64,000 bases of DNA from Tolypothrix sp. PCC 7712 (GTDB lineage: Bacteria > Cyanobacteriota > Cyanobacteriia > Cyanobacteriales > Nostocaceae), in contig NZ_CP063785.1 in NCBI RefSeq assembly GCF_025860405.1, positions 7,813,390 to 7,877,389 of the forward strand, read 5' to 3'. The notes under the pieces were generated by a model. The model saw only the letters and a program-made list of their open reading frames with translations, was not told the DNA's origin and searched no databases. Shown one piece after another: positions 25,598-34,241 of the stretch. The first letter of the stretch is position 1; every line of letters starts with the position of its first letter. The translations under genes and the position numbers were made by a program.

Positions 25598-25633
25598 TTG
25601 CAGAGATATAGAAATACTAATCTCTGCAATTTT
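25598..25633 (-). terminator. Probable dps terminator
   Basis: AAAAATTGCAGAG and CTCTGCAATTTTT are 13-base perfect inverted arms around a short loop (TATAGAAATACTAAT region), about 85 bases beyond the minus-strand dps stop, with T-rich flanks on both sides. Confidence 0.6.
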
Positions 25634-25716
25634 TTATATTTTTTTAAGACTCACTACTGACTAATTATTATTCAGTATTAACTGACTTAAACAGACTTAT
25701 CGAAATTTATCAGGTT

Positions 25717-26271
25717 CTAGTTCTGAGCAGGTTGAACAAAACCTAAGGTTAAGCTGTCTTTTGCTAGGAAGTGAGCCAAGTGATAAGCGCGTTCTTCAGT
25801 TTTCAAAAGAATTTTTTCGTAGAGGTAACGGGTACCACGGTCTCCCAAACTCTCTGCCTGAGCAGCTTGGCGGCGAATCAAGCCAATAATTGCTTGCTCT
25901 GCTGCTAAGTCATTTTCTACCATTTGGCGCGCAGAAAATACCCCTTCTGGCTCTTGTGTAAAACAGGTTAATTCTGCCAACTTGCTAAAGGTAGCTACTG
26001 GTACACCACCTAGTCCATCCAAGCGCTCTCCAATTTCATGGATATGTTCTTGTATTTCTTTATAACTATCATTAAAAAACTCATGTAGAGAGTAAAATTC
26101 TGCACCCTCAACCACAAAATGATGTTTTTGGTATTGCAAGGAAAGAGCTTGAAAACTTGCTAAGACAACGTTAAATCCTTCAGTAACTGGTGCAGTTACG
26201 CTGTGATCTAATAAAACTGGATTGTCATAAACATGACCAAAGTTTCTTAACACAGTAGTGGTATCAGACAT
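25717..26271 (-). CDS. dps: Dps family DNA-protection ferritin
   Basis: Dps proteins form 12-mers that oxidise and store iron and shield DNA in starvation or peroxide stress. The 184-residue product shows the four-helix ferritin core. The ferroxidase region has KHHFVVEGAEFYSLHEFF (about 49-66) with the expected His residues and acidic EIGERLDGLGG (about 80-90). The C-terminal part is longer than E. coli Dps (about 165) and ends FVQPAQN. The neighbouring carB and sigma genes match the order I recall for the nutrient-stress Dps of Anabaena. An internal GGTGA/AGGAG-like site precedes the ATG (GCGAGGAGAACA). Confidence 0.9.
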   Translation of the reverse strand: MSDTTTVLRNFGHVYDNPVLLDHSVTAPVTEGFNVVLASFQALSLQYQKHHFVVEGAEFYSLHEFFNDSYKEIQEHIHEIGERLDGLGGVPVATFSKLAELTCFTQEPEGVFSARQMVENDLAAEQAIIGLIRRQAAQAESLGDRGTRYLYEKILLKTEERAYHLAHFLAKDSLTLGFVQPAQN

Positions 26272-26447
26272 TGTTCTCCTCGCTTTTAATCAGTTAAGGT
26301 TTTGAACTTCTGAAGTTTCTACATATTAACACTCTAAAAATTAAAAGCAATTCCAATTTATTTCATAGACTTTTAATTTTTTCATTACTAAAATTATGCA
26401 ATTTCATTCTTATACTGAAGGGTTGCTCTGCTGAATCAGGGTCACAG

Positions 26448-26467
26448 AGACGCGATTAATCGCGTCT
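26448..26467. repeat. Dispersed 20-bp palindrome, copy 2 (perfect)
   Basis: AGACGCGATTAATCGCGTCT, followed by GTACAAGA as in the copy at 35411. Confidence 0.75.
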
Positions 26468-26499
26468 GTACAAGAGTCAAGGCTCAAAATAATTTATCC

Positions 26500-26625
26500 C
26501 CTCATCCCCTTTATCCCCAGTCCCTAATCCCCAGTCCCTAATCCCCAATCCCCAGTCCCCAGTCCCCATTACCCCTTATCCCCAAAGGGGGCCCCGAGTT
26601 CCCCAATCCCCAACCCCCATTAATA
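26500..26625. repeat. STRR block with inverted GGGGAACTCGGGGCCCC repeat, copy 2
   Basis: CCCCAGT/CCCTAAT heptamers lead into the inverse of the GC-rich unit (GGGGCCCCGAGTTCCCC around 26588-26604). Confidence 0.85.
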
Positions 26626-26787
26626 AAAGAACATTGCAAATATTAGAGATTTTTATCTAAAATAAATGAGAATTGTTTGCATCTAAGCTATGCTTATTTA
26701 TAAAGCTGGACTCCTAGAGAAGGGAAACCTCAAGGAGCAAAACCAGCATAATTACTGCAAAATAGTTGCATTTTGAAGGTACATCTC

Positions 26788-27039
26788 TTGAAATCGTTTA
26801 GCTCAGAAGTAGAAACCAGACACACTTTAGAAGTGAATTGGGCGGATCGTTGGCAAGTTTATCAACGCTTACAGCAATTAGAGATTCCCTGTTGGTGTGA
26901 GTCTAACCAGCCATTGCAAGTTGAAATTACTAATCCTTTAGCAATAATTCAACTTTGGAGTGTCATGCGCCAGTTCAGTGTTTCCCGTCAAGACATAATT
27001 TCGAGTTTGGAGAAAAGCTGGCTACGTTTCAATCGTTGA
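26788..27039 (+). CDS. Small conserved hypothetical protein (83 aa)
   Basis: An Asp/Glu- and Trp-rich small protein with the segment VNWADRWQVYQRLQQLEIPC then WCESNQPLQV and a C-terminal VMRQFSVSRQDIISSLE. I recall similar proteins in filamentous cyanobacteria but know no function. It has no membrane helix. The start is uncertain: TTG at 26788 has GAAGG 8 bases upstream and is preferred over TTG at 26773. It precedes the ferredoxin-like gene by 48 bases and may be cotranscribed with it. Confidence 0.65.
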   Translation: MKSFSSEVETRHTLEVNWADRWQVYQRLQQLEIPCWCESNQPLQVEITNPLAIIQLWSVMRQFSVSRQDIISSLEKSWLRFNR

Positions 27040-27087
27040 AGCTATCTCGCTAACAAGGTTGTCTTATAAATAACAGGTAAAACCAAC

Positions 27088-27738
27088 ATGAGTGGATCGC
27101 ACGCTACCGAAGTATCAGATTTTTGCCTTGAAGGAAGATTTCTGGAATTTGTGATTAAGGATGGCTATAAGCTCAAAGGCTTGCTCATCGGGACTGCTGA
27201 AGGTGAATCTTATGTGAAACTTGCTAAACATTTAAAATATGCTTTTGATTTGCGCTTACCGCCAGGTACTTGGCTGCAAATTGTCGGGACAAAAAAGCAT
27301 GAAGTAAAAAGCGGCAAAATCACGTTGAAAGCTGAACGTGTCATGGCAGCAATCCCCGAAGTCTCCCGAATTCATGACATTACGACATTAACAGCAGCGC
27401 CATCTATTAATAAAACTAAAGAGAAATCTCCGAAAAGCACTATTTTGGTTTGTCAAAAATCTGATTGCATGAAACGCGGTGGTAAAGGACTTTGCCAAGC
27501 GTTGGAAGCAGCATTAAGCGATCGCGGTTTGGAAGACCAAGTTACGATTAAAGGTACTGGCTGTATGAAAAACTGCAAAGGTGGGCCTAACTTAGTAATG
27601 CCAGATAAAACTCGTTACAGTCGCATTCAAGCCGCACAAGTTCCTGCACTCATGGATAAGCATTTTGCCAAAAATAGCGAAAACCAGCAGCCAGAGCCTC
27701 AAAAAGAAATAGTGATATCTGTTGTCAGCAATAGTTAG
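27088..27738 (+). CDS. Thioredoxin-like [2Fe-2S] ferredoxin-domain protein
   Basis: The C-terminal half (about 112-200) is a thioredoxin-like [2Fe-2S] ferredoxin (NuoE/Shethna-like): ILVCQKSDCMKRGGKGLC, then GTGCMKNCKGGPNLVM, giving the four-cysteine pattern. The N-terminal half (about 10-100) is a beta-rich domain, GRFLEFVIKDGYKLKGLLIG, also seen in cyanobacterial relatives. The role is likely electron transfer, with partner unknown. A short polar tail (PEPQKEIVISVVSNS) ends the chain. A 48-base gap separates it from the small gene upstream. Confidence 0.82.
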   Translation: MSGSHATEVSDFCLEGRFLEFVIKDGYKLKGLLIGTAEGESYVKLAKHLKYAFDLRLPPGTWLQIVGTKKHEVKSGKITLKAERVMAAIPEVSRIHDITTLTAAPSINKTKEKSPKSTILVCQKSDCMKRGGKGLCQALEAALSDRGLEDQVTIKGTGCMKNCKGGPNLVMPDKTRYSRIQAAQVPALMDKHFAKNSENQQPEPQKEIVISVVSNS

Positions 27739-28007
27739 TTAAATAGTGATAATTTCATGTGAAAATATAATTAAGAAATTTTTCGTGTTCCCTTTTCTTG
27801 ATCGACTGTGAAGTTTTGCAATATTTTTGCAAAATCAGTGTCACATAAATCAGATGTTACAGCCTATGTAGTAAGTACTTTAGTGCATTGGGTGGCAGTT
27901 AAGTGACAATTACGTAGTTTGTGAGTTTTCTTGGTAAAGTTTTAAATGACAATAATCACTAATGCACACAGTTAATTCATGATGTGCATTTTTTAGTTGC
28001 AAATTCA

Positions 28008-28658
28008 ATGCCAAGCTTTAACCGAGATGCGCCTCAATACCCTCTCAGACAAGAATGGATGAATAAGCGTTCTTGTATTGTAGTTTGTCTATGCTATCTA
28101 GCTGGAATAATAACTCTGCCAATCATCTTATTTTTATTTTGGAATCGGCCTGAAGCTCAAAAGCAACGTTTTTTGCAAAGAGAAACTAATCAATGTCAGC
28201 GATGTGACCTATCGAACAAAGACCTATCATTGAAACAGTTCAACAATGCAGATTTCTCTCAGGCAAATCTCCAAAACACAATTTTAGGAGCCACTAAACT
28301 CCGGAACGCTAATTTTTCTCATGCTAATCTTCAACAAGCTGTGCTACGGCAAGCCAATCTAGAAAATACTATTTTTGATGGTGCAAATTTGTCTCAAGCT
28401 GATTTTCACTGTGGTGCTGGCACTTGTACATATCTGGATGGTACAAGTTTTAGAAATGCGAATTTAACTGGTGCTAATTTTAGTTATGTTGGACGGACTC
28501 CAGTCGGTGATTTAGGATTGCCAAATGTTGATTTTACAGGATCTGACTTAAGTGAAGCTAACTTTGAGGGTGCTAACTTGAAAGGGTCTGTGATGGATCA
28601 AGCCAAGCTCTGTAATACAAAAATGCCTGATGGAAAAATCTCTAAACGAAATTGTTAA
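28008..28658 (+). CDS. Pentapeptide-repeat protein with N-terminal membrane anchor
   Basis: One membrane helix near the N-terminus (about residues 24-45, IVVCLCYLAGIITLPIILFL) is followed by a right-handed beta-helix of A(N/D)LxX repeats (about 70-205: ANLQNTILGATKLRNANFSH). A cysteine-rich break (CGAGTC, about 142-147) interrupts the repeats. The end MPDGKISKRNC is typical of such proteins. Function unknown; the topology suggests a membrane-tethered fibre on one face of the membrane. The ATG at 28008 is preferred to the GTG at 27984, which adds eight residues. No clear ribosome-binding site. Confidence 0.75.
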   Translation: MPSFNRDAPQYPLRQEWMNKRSCIVVCLCYLAGIITLPIILFLFWNRPEAQKQRFLQRETNQCQRCDLSNKDLSLKQFNNADFSQANLQNTILGATKLRNANFSHANLQQAVLRQANLENTIFDGANLSQADFHCGAGTCTYLDGTSFRNANLTGANFSYVGRTPVGDLGLPNVDFTGSDLSEANFEGANLKGSVMDQAKLCNTKMPDGKISKRNC

Positions 28659-28747
28659 CCTAGCCGTCATCAAATACATACACTAGGACTCATAAAAAAC
28701 TAGCTGTTCTGCTTTGTGCTCCCGTTTTTAATCTGGTAGTTGCCATA

Positions 28748-29362
28748 ATGACAGTTCCCGATCAAATACTGAAACAACTCGTAGATATAATTCATCATCC
28801 CCCTAGTATGTACGAACAACCCCCCTACAACCTAGATTGGGATACAAAAGACGCATATTTTGATAGAGTTATCACAGATTTTCAGGGAGCAGAAACCTTT
28901 GATTTGTTCCCCGATCACGCTCCTGGTAGCTGGTTGATCGAATATCCTTTTGGTGAAGGTTTCACTTCATTCTTTCACCTATTTATTTATCTTAAAGAAG
29001 GTGGATCACAACTGACAATTACAGATGAAAATAGAGTAGAGCAAATCATACACGGAATTGTCTTGGAAATTAACCGCGATGCACCGATCGCAGTTTATAG
29101 TGCAGGATACTCAAGGCAGGTGTATAAAAATGGTGTTTTTGTGACTGGCACAGTTGGCTTCGTAGATTTCGACTGGATGATGCTGGATCAACTACCTGCT
29201 GGTGAGTGGCAGGCTCAACTAGCGGAGGCAACAGATATTTTAGCCCAGCATGGAATATTTGTATTGAAGCGCAGTCATTTTGAGCGAGCATTGTTACTAA
29301 ACCCAGTTCCTGAAGTTACGCCAGCAGAGTTGTTTGTTCTATGGTTCTATAAAGAACTTTGA
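28748..29362 (+). CDS. Hypothetical protein, 204 aa
   Basis: I do not recognise the family. The protein is acidic and aromatic-rich, without signal peptide or membrane helix: PSMYEQPPYNLDWDTKDAYF near the start, WLIEYPFGEGFTSFFHLFIY in the middle and LFVLWFYKEL at the end. The compact, mixed alpha/beta, acidic character recalls immunity or SUKH-like proteins, but no toxin gene is adjacent, so that remains a guess. It is the second of four poorly known plus-strand genes between the ferredoxin and phn genes. Confidence 0.6.
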   Translation: MTVPDQILKQLVDIIHHPPSMYEQPPYNLDWDTKDAYFDRVITDFQGAETFDLFPDHAPGSWLIEYPFGEGFTSFFHLFIYLKEGGSQLTITDENRVEQIIHGIVLEINRDAPIAVYSAGYSRQVYKNGVFVTGTVGFVDFDWMMLDQLPAGEWQAQLAEATDILAQHGIFVLKRSHFERALLLNPVPEVTPAELFVLWFYKEL

Positions 29363-29513
29363 ACAGGAATAGGGAAAACTCAGCCTTCTTGATGTTTTTT
29401 TAGTAGCCTGCAATCTTCGTATTACAAAAAATTACATTTCTACAGGAATTTTGTTTGTACCATCTGTATTTCTAATATGTAGAACTAAATTCGGTGTTTA
29501 ATCACCATTATTT

Positions 29514-30596
29514 ATGCGTTTTTATGCTAAACGTCGCATTCAGATGGCTGTTCTTGTAGCAGCTTTTATTTTCTTCTTCATCAGTTGTGAACAAAAGCCA
29601 GATTCTCAACCTGTTACCGTAGAACCTCCACCAGCGATCGCCTCTATATCTTCTCACTTAACCCAAGTCACTAATCTCTCTCACAAAACCATTGTTCCGC
29701 CTTGTGTGATTTGGAAACAATTCCAGCAAGCGGTGACAGAGAAACGCATCTCTTTTACCTACCCACTTCCAGAATTGCCGAATGGTTATCGACAGGGCTG
29801 TTTACTAGCGGATCAGGGTATTGATACTTTGATACTTTATGTTTTCAAAGATGGGTGGGATATTCAAAAGTTGCAAATTAATCCCAAATTTTACCAGCAG
29901 CTATCAAGCAAGCATCAGATTTATCAGTTACTACCACCTCTGAAAGCTTTTAAGAGAATACCTCCTAGCCGCTACTTAAGAGCAGATTATCTGATGATGG
30001 GGTTCGATGAGCCGAAAAAACCTAATAATTTTAATCTTAACAAGCCTTCAAATTGGAGTGACTGGCAGCATCCTTATCTACCCAATCCCTATTCTGGCAA
30101 GGTTTATTACCGCAATATCTTTGTGGATAAATTAGAACGCCAGGACGGAGAAATCATGGCAAATTTGCTAGAATCCACAAGCGATCGCTGGCCCAAAAAT
30201 GTCCCCACAAATTATAGTTCACCCCCACTAACGGCAGCATCTAGTTGTCAGATCAAAGAATGGACGCGTTCCGAGTATGAAGTGAATTTTACTCTGGTAG
30301 TGACTAATCATAGCGATCGCCCACAAAAGGCAATTGTCGCTGAACTAGAAATTCTGGATAAGGAGGGCAATGCGGCTCGTGATTACAATCCCTATCGACG
30401 ATTTCAAGGATTGTATTACTCATTAGGTACACCACTATTAGTTGGGGAAACCAGATATATTGAGGATCTGCGAAAGTATGTCTCTACCTACTGGGACAAA
30501 ATGACTCTGAAGCGTTGTCAATGGCTGAATGGATATCATGACTACTTGGAAATATACCCAGAAATGCGCTATGCACCTCCTGCTGGGCCTCCTTAA
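29514..30596 (+). CDS. Putative lipoprotein, 360 aa
   Basis: The N-terminus has a basic segment (MRFYAKRRIQ), a hydrophobic core (MAVLVAAFIFFFIS) and a lipobox ending at Cys25 (FFISC), so it is probably a lipid-anchored exported protein. The mature part begins with a Pro-rich spacer. A conserved-looking C-terminal domain (about 245-335: FTLVVTNHSDRPQKAIVAEL) has a beta-sandwich look, as in fibronectin/Ig-type surface proteins. Two further cysteines (about 93 and 248) may matter. I know no function. Neighbouring genes are also unknown. Confidence 0.6.
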   Translation: MRFYAKRRIQMAVLVAAFIFFFISCEQKPDSQPVTVEPPPAIASISSHLTQVTNLSHKTIVPPCVIWKQFQQAVTEKRISFTYPLPELPNGYRQGCLLADQGIDTLILYVFKDGWDIQKLQINPKFYQQLSSKHQIYQLLPPLKAFKRIPPSRYLRADYLMMGFDEPKKPNNFNLNKPSNWSDWQHPYLPNPYSGKVYYRNIFVDKLERQDGEIMANLLESTSDRWPKNVPTNYSSPPLTAASSCQIKEWTRSEYEVNFTLVVTNHSDRPQKAIVAELEILDKEGNAARDYNPYRRFQGLYYSLGTPLLVGETRYIEDLRKYVSTYWDKMTLKRCQWLNGYHDYLEIYPEMRYAPPAGPP

Positions 30597-30744
30597 AGTT
30601 CTTGTTTGAAAACTTAGTCAGGTTTTGTAGAAGTGCGTAACTTTTTGAAACCCAAAGGAAAGCGGAGGTGAGAGTAAAGTCACGAAGAGTATTTTTCCAG
30701 CTAATTCACTACGAATTAATGAAATGCTGTAATTAATTAGTTAT

Positions 30745-31089
30745 ATGAAAAATTGTTTGAAGTTTTCAATTATCCCTGTGTTTCTCTTAAGTGAAGCCTA
30801 CTATGTGCTGCACTTTATTGGGTTGACGAGCTGGTGTACAGGTACATCTTCTGGCTATTACAGTGCTTGTTATTACATTTGCCGTCAGGTGGGAGAGTGG
30901 TTGTTTAAGCTAGAAATGTTGCTCATAGCCCCATTAATTATGGCGATCTGGTTTTTAACTATACAAAAACAAGGCAAATTAATTGTGGGATTGCGATTTT
31001 TCGGGATAATGTACCTTTTATTTTTGCGGTTTGCGATCGCATCTATGATTGGCGAGCTAAAAATTGTACCTTGCAGATGGAGTGCCTAA
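30745..31089 (+). CDS. Small hypothetical membrane protein (114 aa)
   Basis: Three hydrophobic segments are visible: about 7-25 (FSIIPVFLLSEAYYVLHFI), about 55-73 (LEMLLIAPLIMAIWFL) and about 80-102 (IVGLRFFGIMYLLFLRFAIA). Between the first two is a Cys/Tyr-rich loop (WCTGTSSGYYSACYYICR) with four cysteines, plausibly disulphide-bonded outside the cytoplasm. No family recognised. Convergent with phnE; only 20 bases separate the two stops, so transcription may collide. Confidence 0.55.
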   Translation: MKNCLKFSIIPVFLLSEAYYVLHFIGLTSWCTGTSSGYYSACYYICRQVGEWLFKLEMLLIAPLIMAIWFLTIQKQGKLIVGLRFFGIMYLLFLRFAIASMIGELKIVPCRWSA

Positions 31090-31109
31090 AGGAATTATAT
31101 TCAGCTAGA

Positions 31110-31904
31110 CTACATCGAATCTAAACGACGGCGTAATTGACTGCTAAAAGCATCAATTACTGTTACTACTACCAGCAATACCAACATCATGGTTGTAGCT
31201 TTGTTGTATTCAAATCCGTCAATGTAACTCTTCAACTGAAAGCCAATTCCACCTGCACCCACGACACCTAAAACAGAAGCAGCACGGATATTGTATTCAA
31301 ACATCCAGAAGGTATAACCTAATGCTAATGGCAGCACTTGGGGCAAAATTCCATATTGGGCAATTTGCAATTTGGATGCACCAATCACTTCTAAGGATTC
31401 TAAAGAACGAGAGTTAACGGCTTCAATTGCTTGTTGATAAAATTTAGCGAGGTAGCCGATGGTGTAAATTCCTAAGGCTAATGTCCCGGCTGGTGCGCCT
31501 AATCCTGTGGCGGCGACAAAAATTAAACCGAGAATAATAGACGGGACGGAACGCACAGTATTTTGGAGTAAATTCGCTAACCATTGCAACCATTGGGGCG
31601 CAACGTTGCTGGCGCTAGCGATCGCAATCGGTAAAGAAATAATTGCACCGATGGTAGTTCCCCAAAGTGACATCTGTACAGTTTCAATCAATGCTTTAAC
31701 TGCGATATCTAAAACTGTCCAATCTGGGGGGAATAACCTGGAGATAAAATCAGTGATATATGGCCAGCTAGTACTCAGGACTGCATAATCGACTTTTAGC
31801 CCTTGTAACGCCCAAATATAAACGACAACAGCTATTAAGGGGATAATCAGCCAACTCACCCAAGAATAGCGCCGGAAAATAGAGGAATTCAACAAGTCAT
31901 TCAT
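31110..31904 (-). CDS. phnE: Phosphonate/phosphite ABC transporter permease PhnE
   Basis: An inner-membrane permease of 264 residues with about six helices and the EAA-type loop for ATPase contact (SLESLEVIGASKLQIAQYGI, about 170-189). The C-terminal SVLGVVGAGGIGFQLKSYID is the PhnE signature. It begins 3 bases after phnC ends, so the two are translationally coupled. Substrates of this class are phosphonates, phosphite or hypophosphite; no C-P lyase or ptxD gene is in the window, so the actual substrate is open. Confidence 0.9.
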   Translation of the reverse strand: MNDLLNSSIFRRYSWVSWLIIPLIAVVVYIWALQGLKVDYAVLSTSWPYITDFISRLFPPDWTVLDIAVKALIETVQMSLWGTTIGAIISLPIAIASASNVAPQWLQWLANLLQNTVRSVPSIILGLIFVAATGLGAPAGTLALGIYTIGYLAKFYQQAIEAVNSRSLESLEVIGASKLQIAQYGILPQVLPLALGYTFWMFEYNIRAASVLGVVGAGGIGFQLKSYIDGFEYNKATTMMLVLLVVVTVIDAFSSQLRRRLDSM

Positions 31905-31907
31905 GAT

Positions 31908-32639
31908 TTATGCTGAAACTTGGGAAAATTTTGCTTGTAAGTTATCGCAAGGGCCGTCATAAACAATGCACCCTGCATCGACAACGATCGCACGTTGGGC
32001 ATATTCGGCAGCGATGCCCAAATCATGCAACACTGTAACAATCGTCATTCCTTGGGCGTGCAAGTCTGAAAAAGTCTGCATTACCTGCTGACAAGCTAAG
32101 ACATCTAAGCCGGTAATCGGTTCATCGGCTAATAATATTTGTGGTGATTGGATTAAAGCCCGGGCGATCGCTACTCTTTGCTGTTGTCCACCACTGAGTT
32201 GACTGGTTTTTTGGTTGGCTAATTCTCTTAAGCCCAACTGATCTAATAACTCTAATGCCAAAAGGCGATCGCGTTGGGGAAATCCCCATAAAGTTTGCCA
32301 AGTTGTGCGATTACCTAGCCGTCCACATAGAACATTTTCTAGGGCTGATAATTGCTTAATCAATCCGCCGCCTTGAAATAACATCCCGACATCCCGGCGG
32401 ATTGCGCCTAGTGTGCGCTTACTCAGCGTCACACCATTGATTTGGATTTCTCCCTTTACTAGGGGAACCAACCCAACAAGCGATCGCAATAAGGTAGACT
32501 TACCAGCACCATTGAGTCCCAGCAATACTACAAATTCACCCCGTTGAATTTGACAATTAATCCCATTTAAGATAGGGCGATTAAGAGATGCCGCATAAGC
32601 TGTCTCTAAATTGTGGCACTCAATGATATGGTCGTTCAT
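31908..32639 (-). CDS. phnC: Phosphonate/phosphite ABC transporter ATPase PhnC
   Basis: Classic ABC ATPase, 243 residues: Walker A GLNGAGKST (about 41-49), Q-loop LFQGGG, signature LSGGQQQR (about 142-149), Walker B ILLADEP and switch VLHDLG. PhnC-type features include RRDVGMLFQ (about 84-92). It energises PhnE. It is separated from phnD by 145 bases of mostly AT-rich spacer and followed immediately by phnE. Confidence 0.92.
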   Translation of the reverse strand: MNDHIIECHNLETAYAASLNRPILNGINCQIQRGEFVVLLGLNGAGKSTLLRSLVGLVPLVKGEIQINGVTLSKRTLGAIRRDVGMLFQGGGLIKQLSALENVLCGRLGNRTTWQTLWGFPQRDRLLALELLDQLGLRELANQKTSQLSGGQQQRVAIARALIQSPQILLADEPITGLDVLACQQVMQTFSDLHAQGMTIVTVLHDLGIAAEYAQRAIVVDAGCIVYDGPCDNLQAKFSQVSA

Positions 32640-32784
32640 CCCTAGTTCAATTCCACTAAACAGTTAATTGATAGTTTTCACCTAGCAATTGATAGCCGTT
32701 CCCATATTGGTGAAGTACAAAAGGAGAAAAAGCAAAAACCTTTACCCTTTCACCTTTCCCCTTCATCGCTGACTGACAGCTGAA

Positions 32785-33759
32785 TTAAGGTGCAATCCCA
32801 ACACGTGCTAGCGCATCCCGAACGGGTGCTAGGTGACGATTGTGATCGACTCTCACCAACTCTGTAGAGTTATATAAATTGCGTAGTAACGCATTATTTT
32901 GTGATTGATTTAACTTGAGGAGGGCGTTAATAATTTTTTCGCGTTCTGGTGCGGGAACGTCGTCATCAATAGCGATACCGTGGGCTGGTACACCAGAAAT
33001 ACGATACAGTACGCGTAACTTGCTCTTTTCTTCTGGGGTGATATACGGGCTATTGAGAGCATATTCTGATACTGTGGCTACATCAGCTTGACCGCGTACC
33101 ACTGCTTGTAAAGCTTTGCTGTAATTACCACCGTAGCTAACTTGACCAAAGAATCCATCCAAGCGATCGCTACTTTGAACAAATCCTTGTTTGACCAATT
33201 CACCTACAGGGAAAATAAACCCAGAACCCGAAGTAGGCGAAGTAAACGCCATTCTTTTACCACGGAGTTGTTCTAGAGTAGCTTTGGCGTTATTTCTGCT
33301 TTTTAAAGGGCTATTGCTGGGGACAACAAATACTGAGCTATAAGTGTGTCTTCCCGAATAGTTATCACGGACTTCAGCTAAGTACAAACGAGAATTTGCT
33401 AATTGTTCAGCCTTCAATGCTGGACGGCTACTCAGGAAAGCCACATCAGCCCGATTTGCTCTCAAAGCTTCTACCGCAGCCGTATCATCGCTTACCTGTG
33501 CTTTAACTGGGATACCTAATTCTTTCGATAAAAATGCTCCCACAGCATTGGCTTTGTTTTGCAAATCTGTAGAATCAGATCTGCTAGGAAAAACTACTGT
33601 CAAAGTTTTTAATTTTTGGGCAAGCAAACTTGGTGTTTGTTGCTTAAGAGCAAAATTAGCGCTCGTTGCTTGCATTTCCCCAAACGTGCTAAATGCTAGC
33701 CCTGCAAGTGATACCAATGCAGAACCAGCAACCAACAAGCCCTTCTTGCTCACTCTCAT
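32785..33759 (-). CDS. phnD: Phosphonate/phosphite-binding protein PhnD
   Basis: Periplasmic binding protein of 324 residues. A signal peptide covers about 1-32 (GLLVAGSALVSLAGLAFSTF). The PhnD fold shows LTVVFPSRSDSTDLQNKANA (about 52-71), the ligand-loop region FTSPTSGSGFIFP (about 172-184) and GQADVATVSEYAL (about 227-239). GGAGAG lies 6 bases before the ATG. It is the first gene of phnD-phnC-phnE. I searched the upstream 100 bases for Pho-box-like direct repeats and see none that is convincing. Confidence 0.9.
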   Translation of the reverse strand: MRVSKKGLLVAGSALVSLAGLAFSTFGEMQATSANFALKQQTPSLLAQKLKTLTVVFPSRSDSTDLQNKANAVGAFLSKELGIPVKAQVSDDTAAVEALRANRADVAFLSSRPALKAEQLANSRLYLAEVRDNYSGRHTYSSVFVVPSNSPLKSRNNAKATLEQLRGKRMAFTSPTSGSGFIFPVGELVKQGFVQSSDRLDGFFGQVSYGGNYSKALQAVVRGQADVATVSEYALNSPYITPEEKSKLRVLYRISGVPAHGIAIDDDVPAPEREKIINALLKLNQSQNNALLRNLYNSTELVRVDHNRHLAPVRDALARVGIAP

Positions 33760-34241
33760 TGATCACTCTCCATTAGGAAGTATTCTCAGTATTTTTGCAA
33801 ATAACTTGCAACTACTCCAAGAGTAGAATCTAGGGCTTTTAGGAATAAAAGTCAATACTACGATGTATAGCGTTTAATCAATGAAATCCATAGAGCAAAT
33901 CTGCAAGTTCAGGAAATCTGGTGTATTTACTTTGCTATTTTCAATAAGAATATGTAGAAAGAAAAATAATGGTAAGTCAAAAATTACACTTCTACAAATA
34001 GCTAAACATTAACAGCAGGACTTACGCAAGCAACATTTGTCATTGCGACCGGAACGTAGTGTAGGGAAGCAATCCCATAATTTTATGCGATTACTTCCCT
34101 ACGCTCGTAATGACGTAATTCCGTGACTTTTGGGTAAGTCCTAAACAGTAAATTTCTGCTCAAATTAACTCAATGTATAGTTACAGAGTTATTAGCATGA
34201 TTCATACTGTTTATAATATTTTGTTTTATTAGTAACAATTA
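33760..34241. other. Divergent intergenic region of phnD with a MITE-like element
   Basis: 482 bases. 33760-33860 carries the phnD leader. 34018-34141 is an inverted-repeat element. The rest is AT-rich without a gene. Confidence 0.6.
34018..34141. mobile_element. MITE-like element with GGACTTACGCA termini, copy 2
   Basis: GGACTTACGCAAG (34018-34030) and the near-inverse TGGGTAAGTCC (34131-34141) bound an interior that itself folds: TCATTGCGACCGGAACGTAG against a diverged inverse ending CTCGTAATGAC. Same ends as 6025-6167, different interior. No coding content. Confidence 0.6.

Larger units (their letters stand above)
25027..25716. other. Intergenic region between dps and carB
   Basis: 690 bases. 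25135-25330 is an extended heptamer array. 25370-25640 is strongly AT-rich with no gene. A weak foldback around 25595-25635 (CTCTGCAATTTTT / AAAAATTGCAGAG) lies about 80 bases after the dps stop and may terminate it. Confidence 0.6.
26272..26787. other. Intergenic region between dps and the small plus-strand gene
   Basis: 516 bases with the divergent dps promoter region (AT-rich, 26280-26440), a 20-bp palindrome (26448-26467), an STRR block (26500-26625) with one inverted GC-rich repeat copy, and the leader of the next gene. No extra gene seen. Confidence 0.6.

Noticed and set aside
33760..33900. Pho-box upstream of phnD
   Set aside because: I looked for spaced CTTAACCT-like direct repeats and found none good enough to list.
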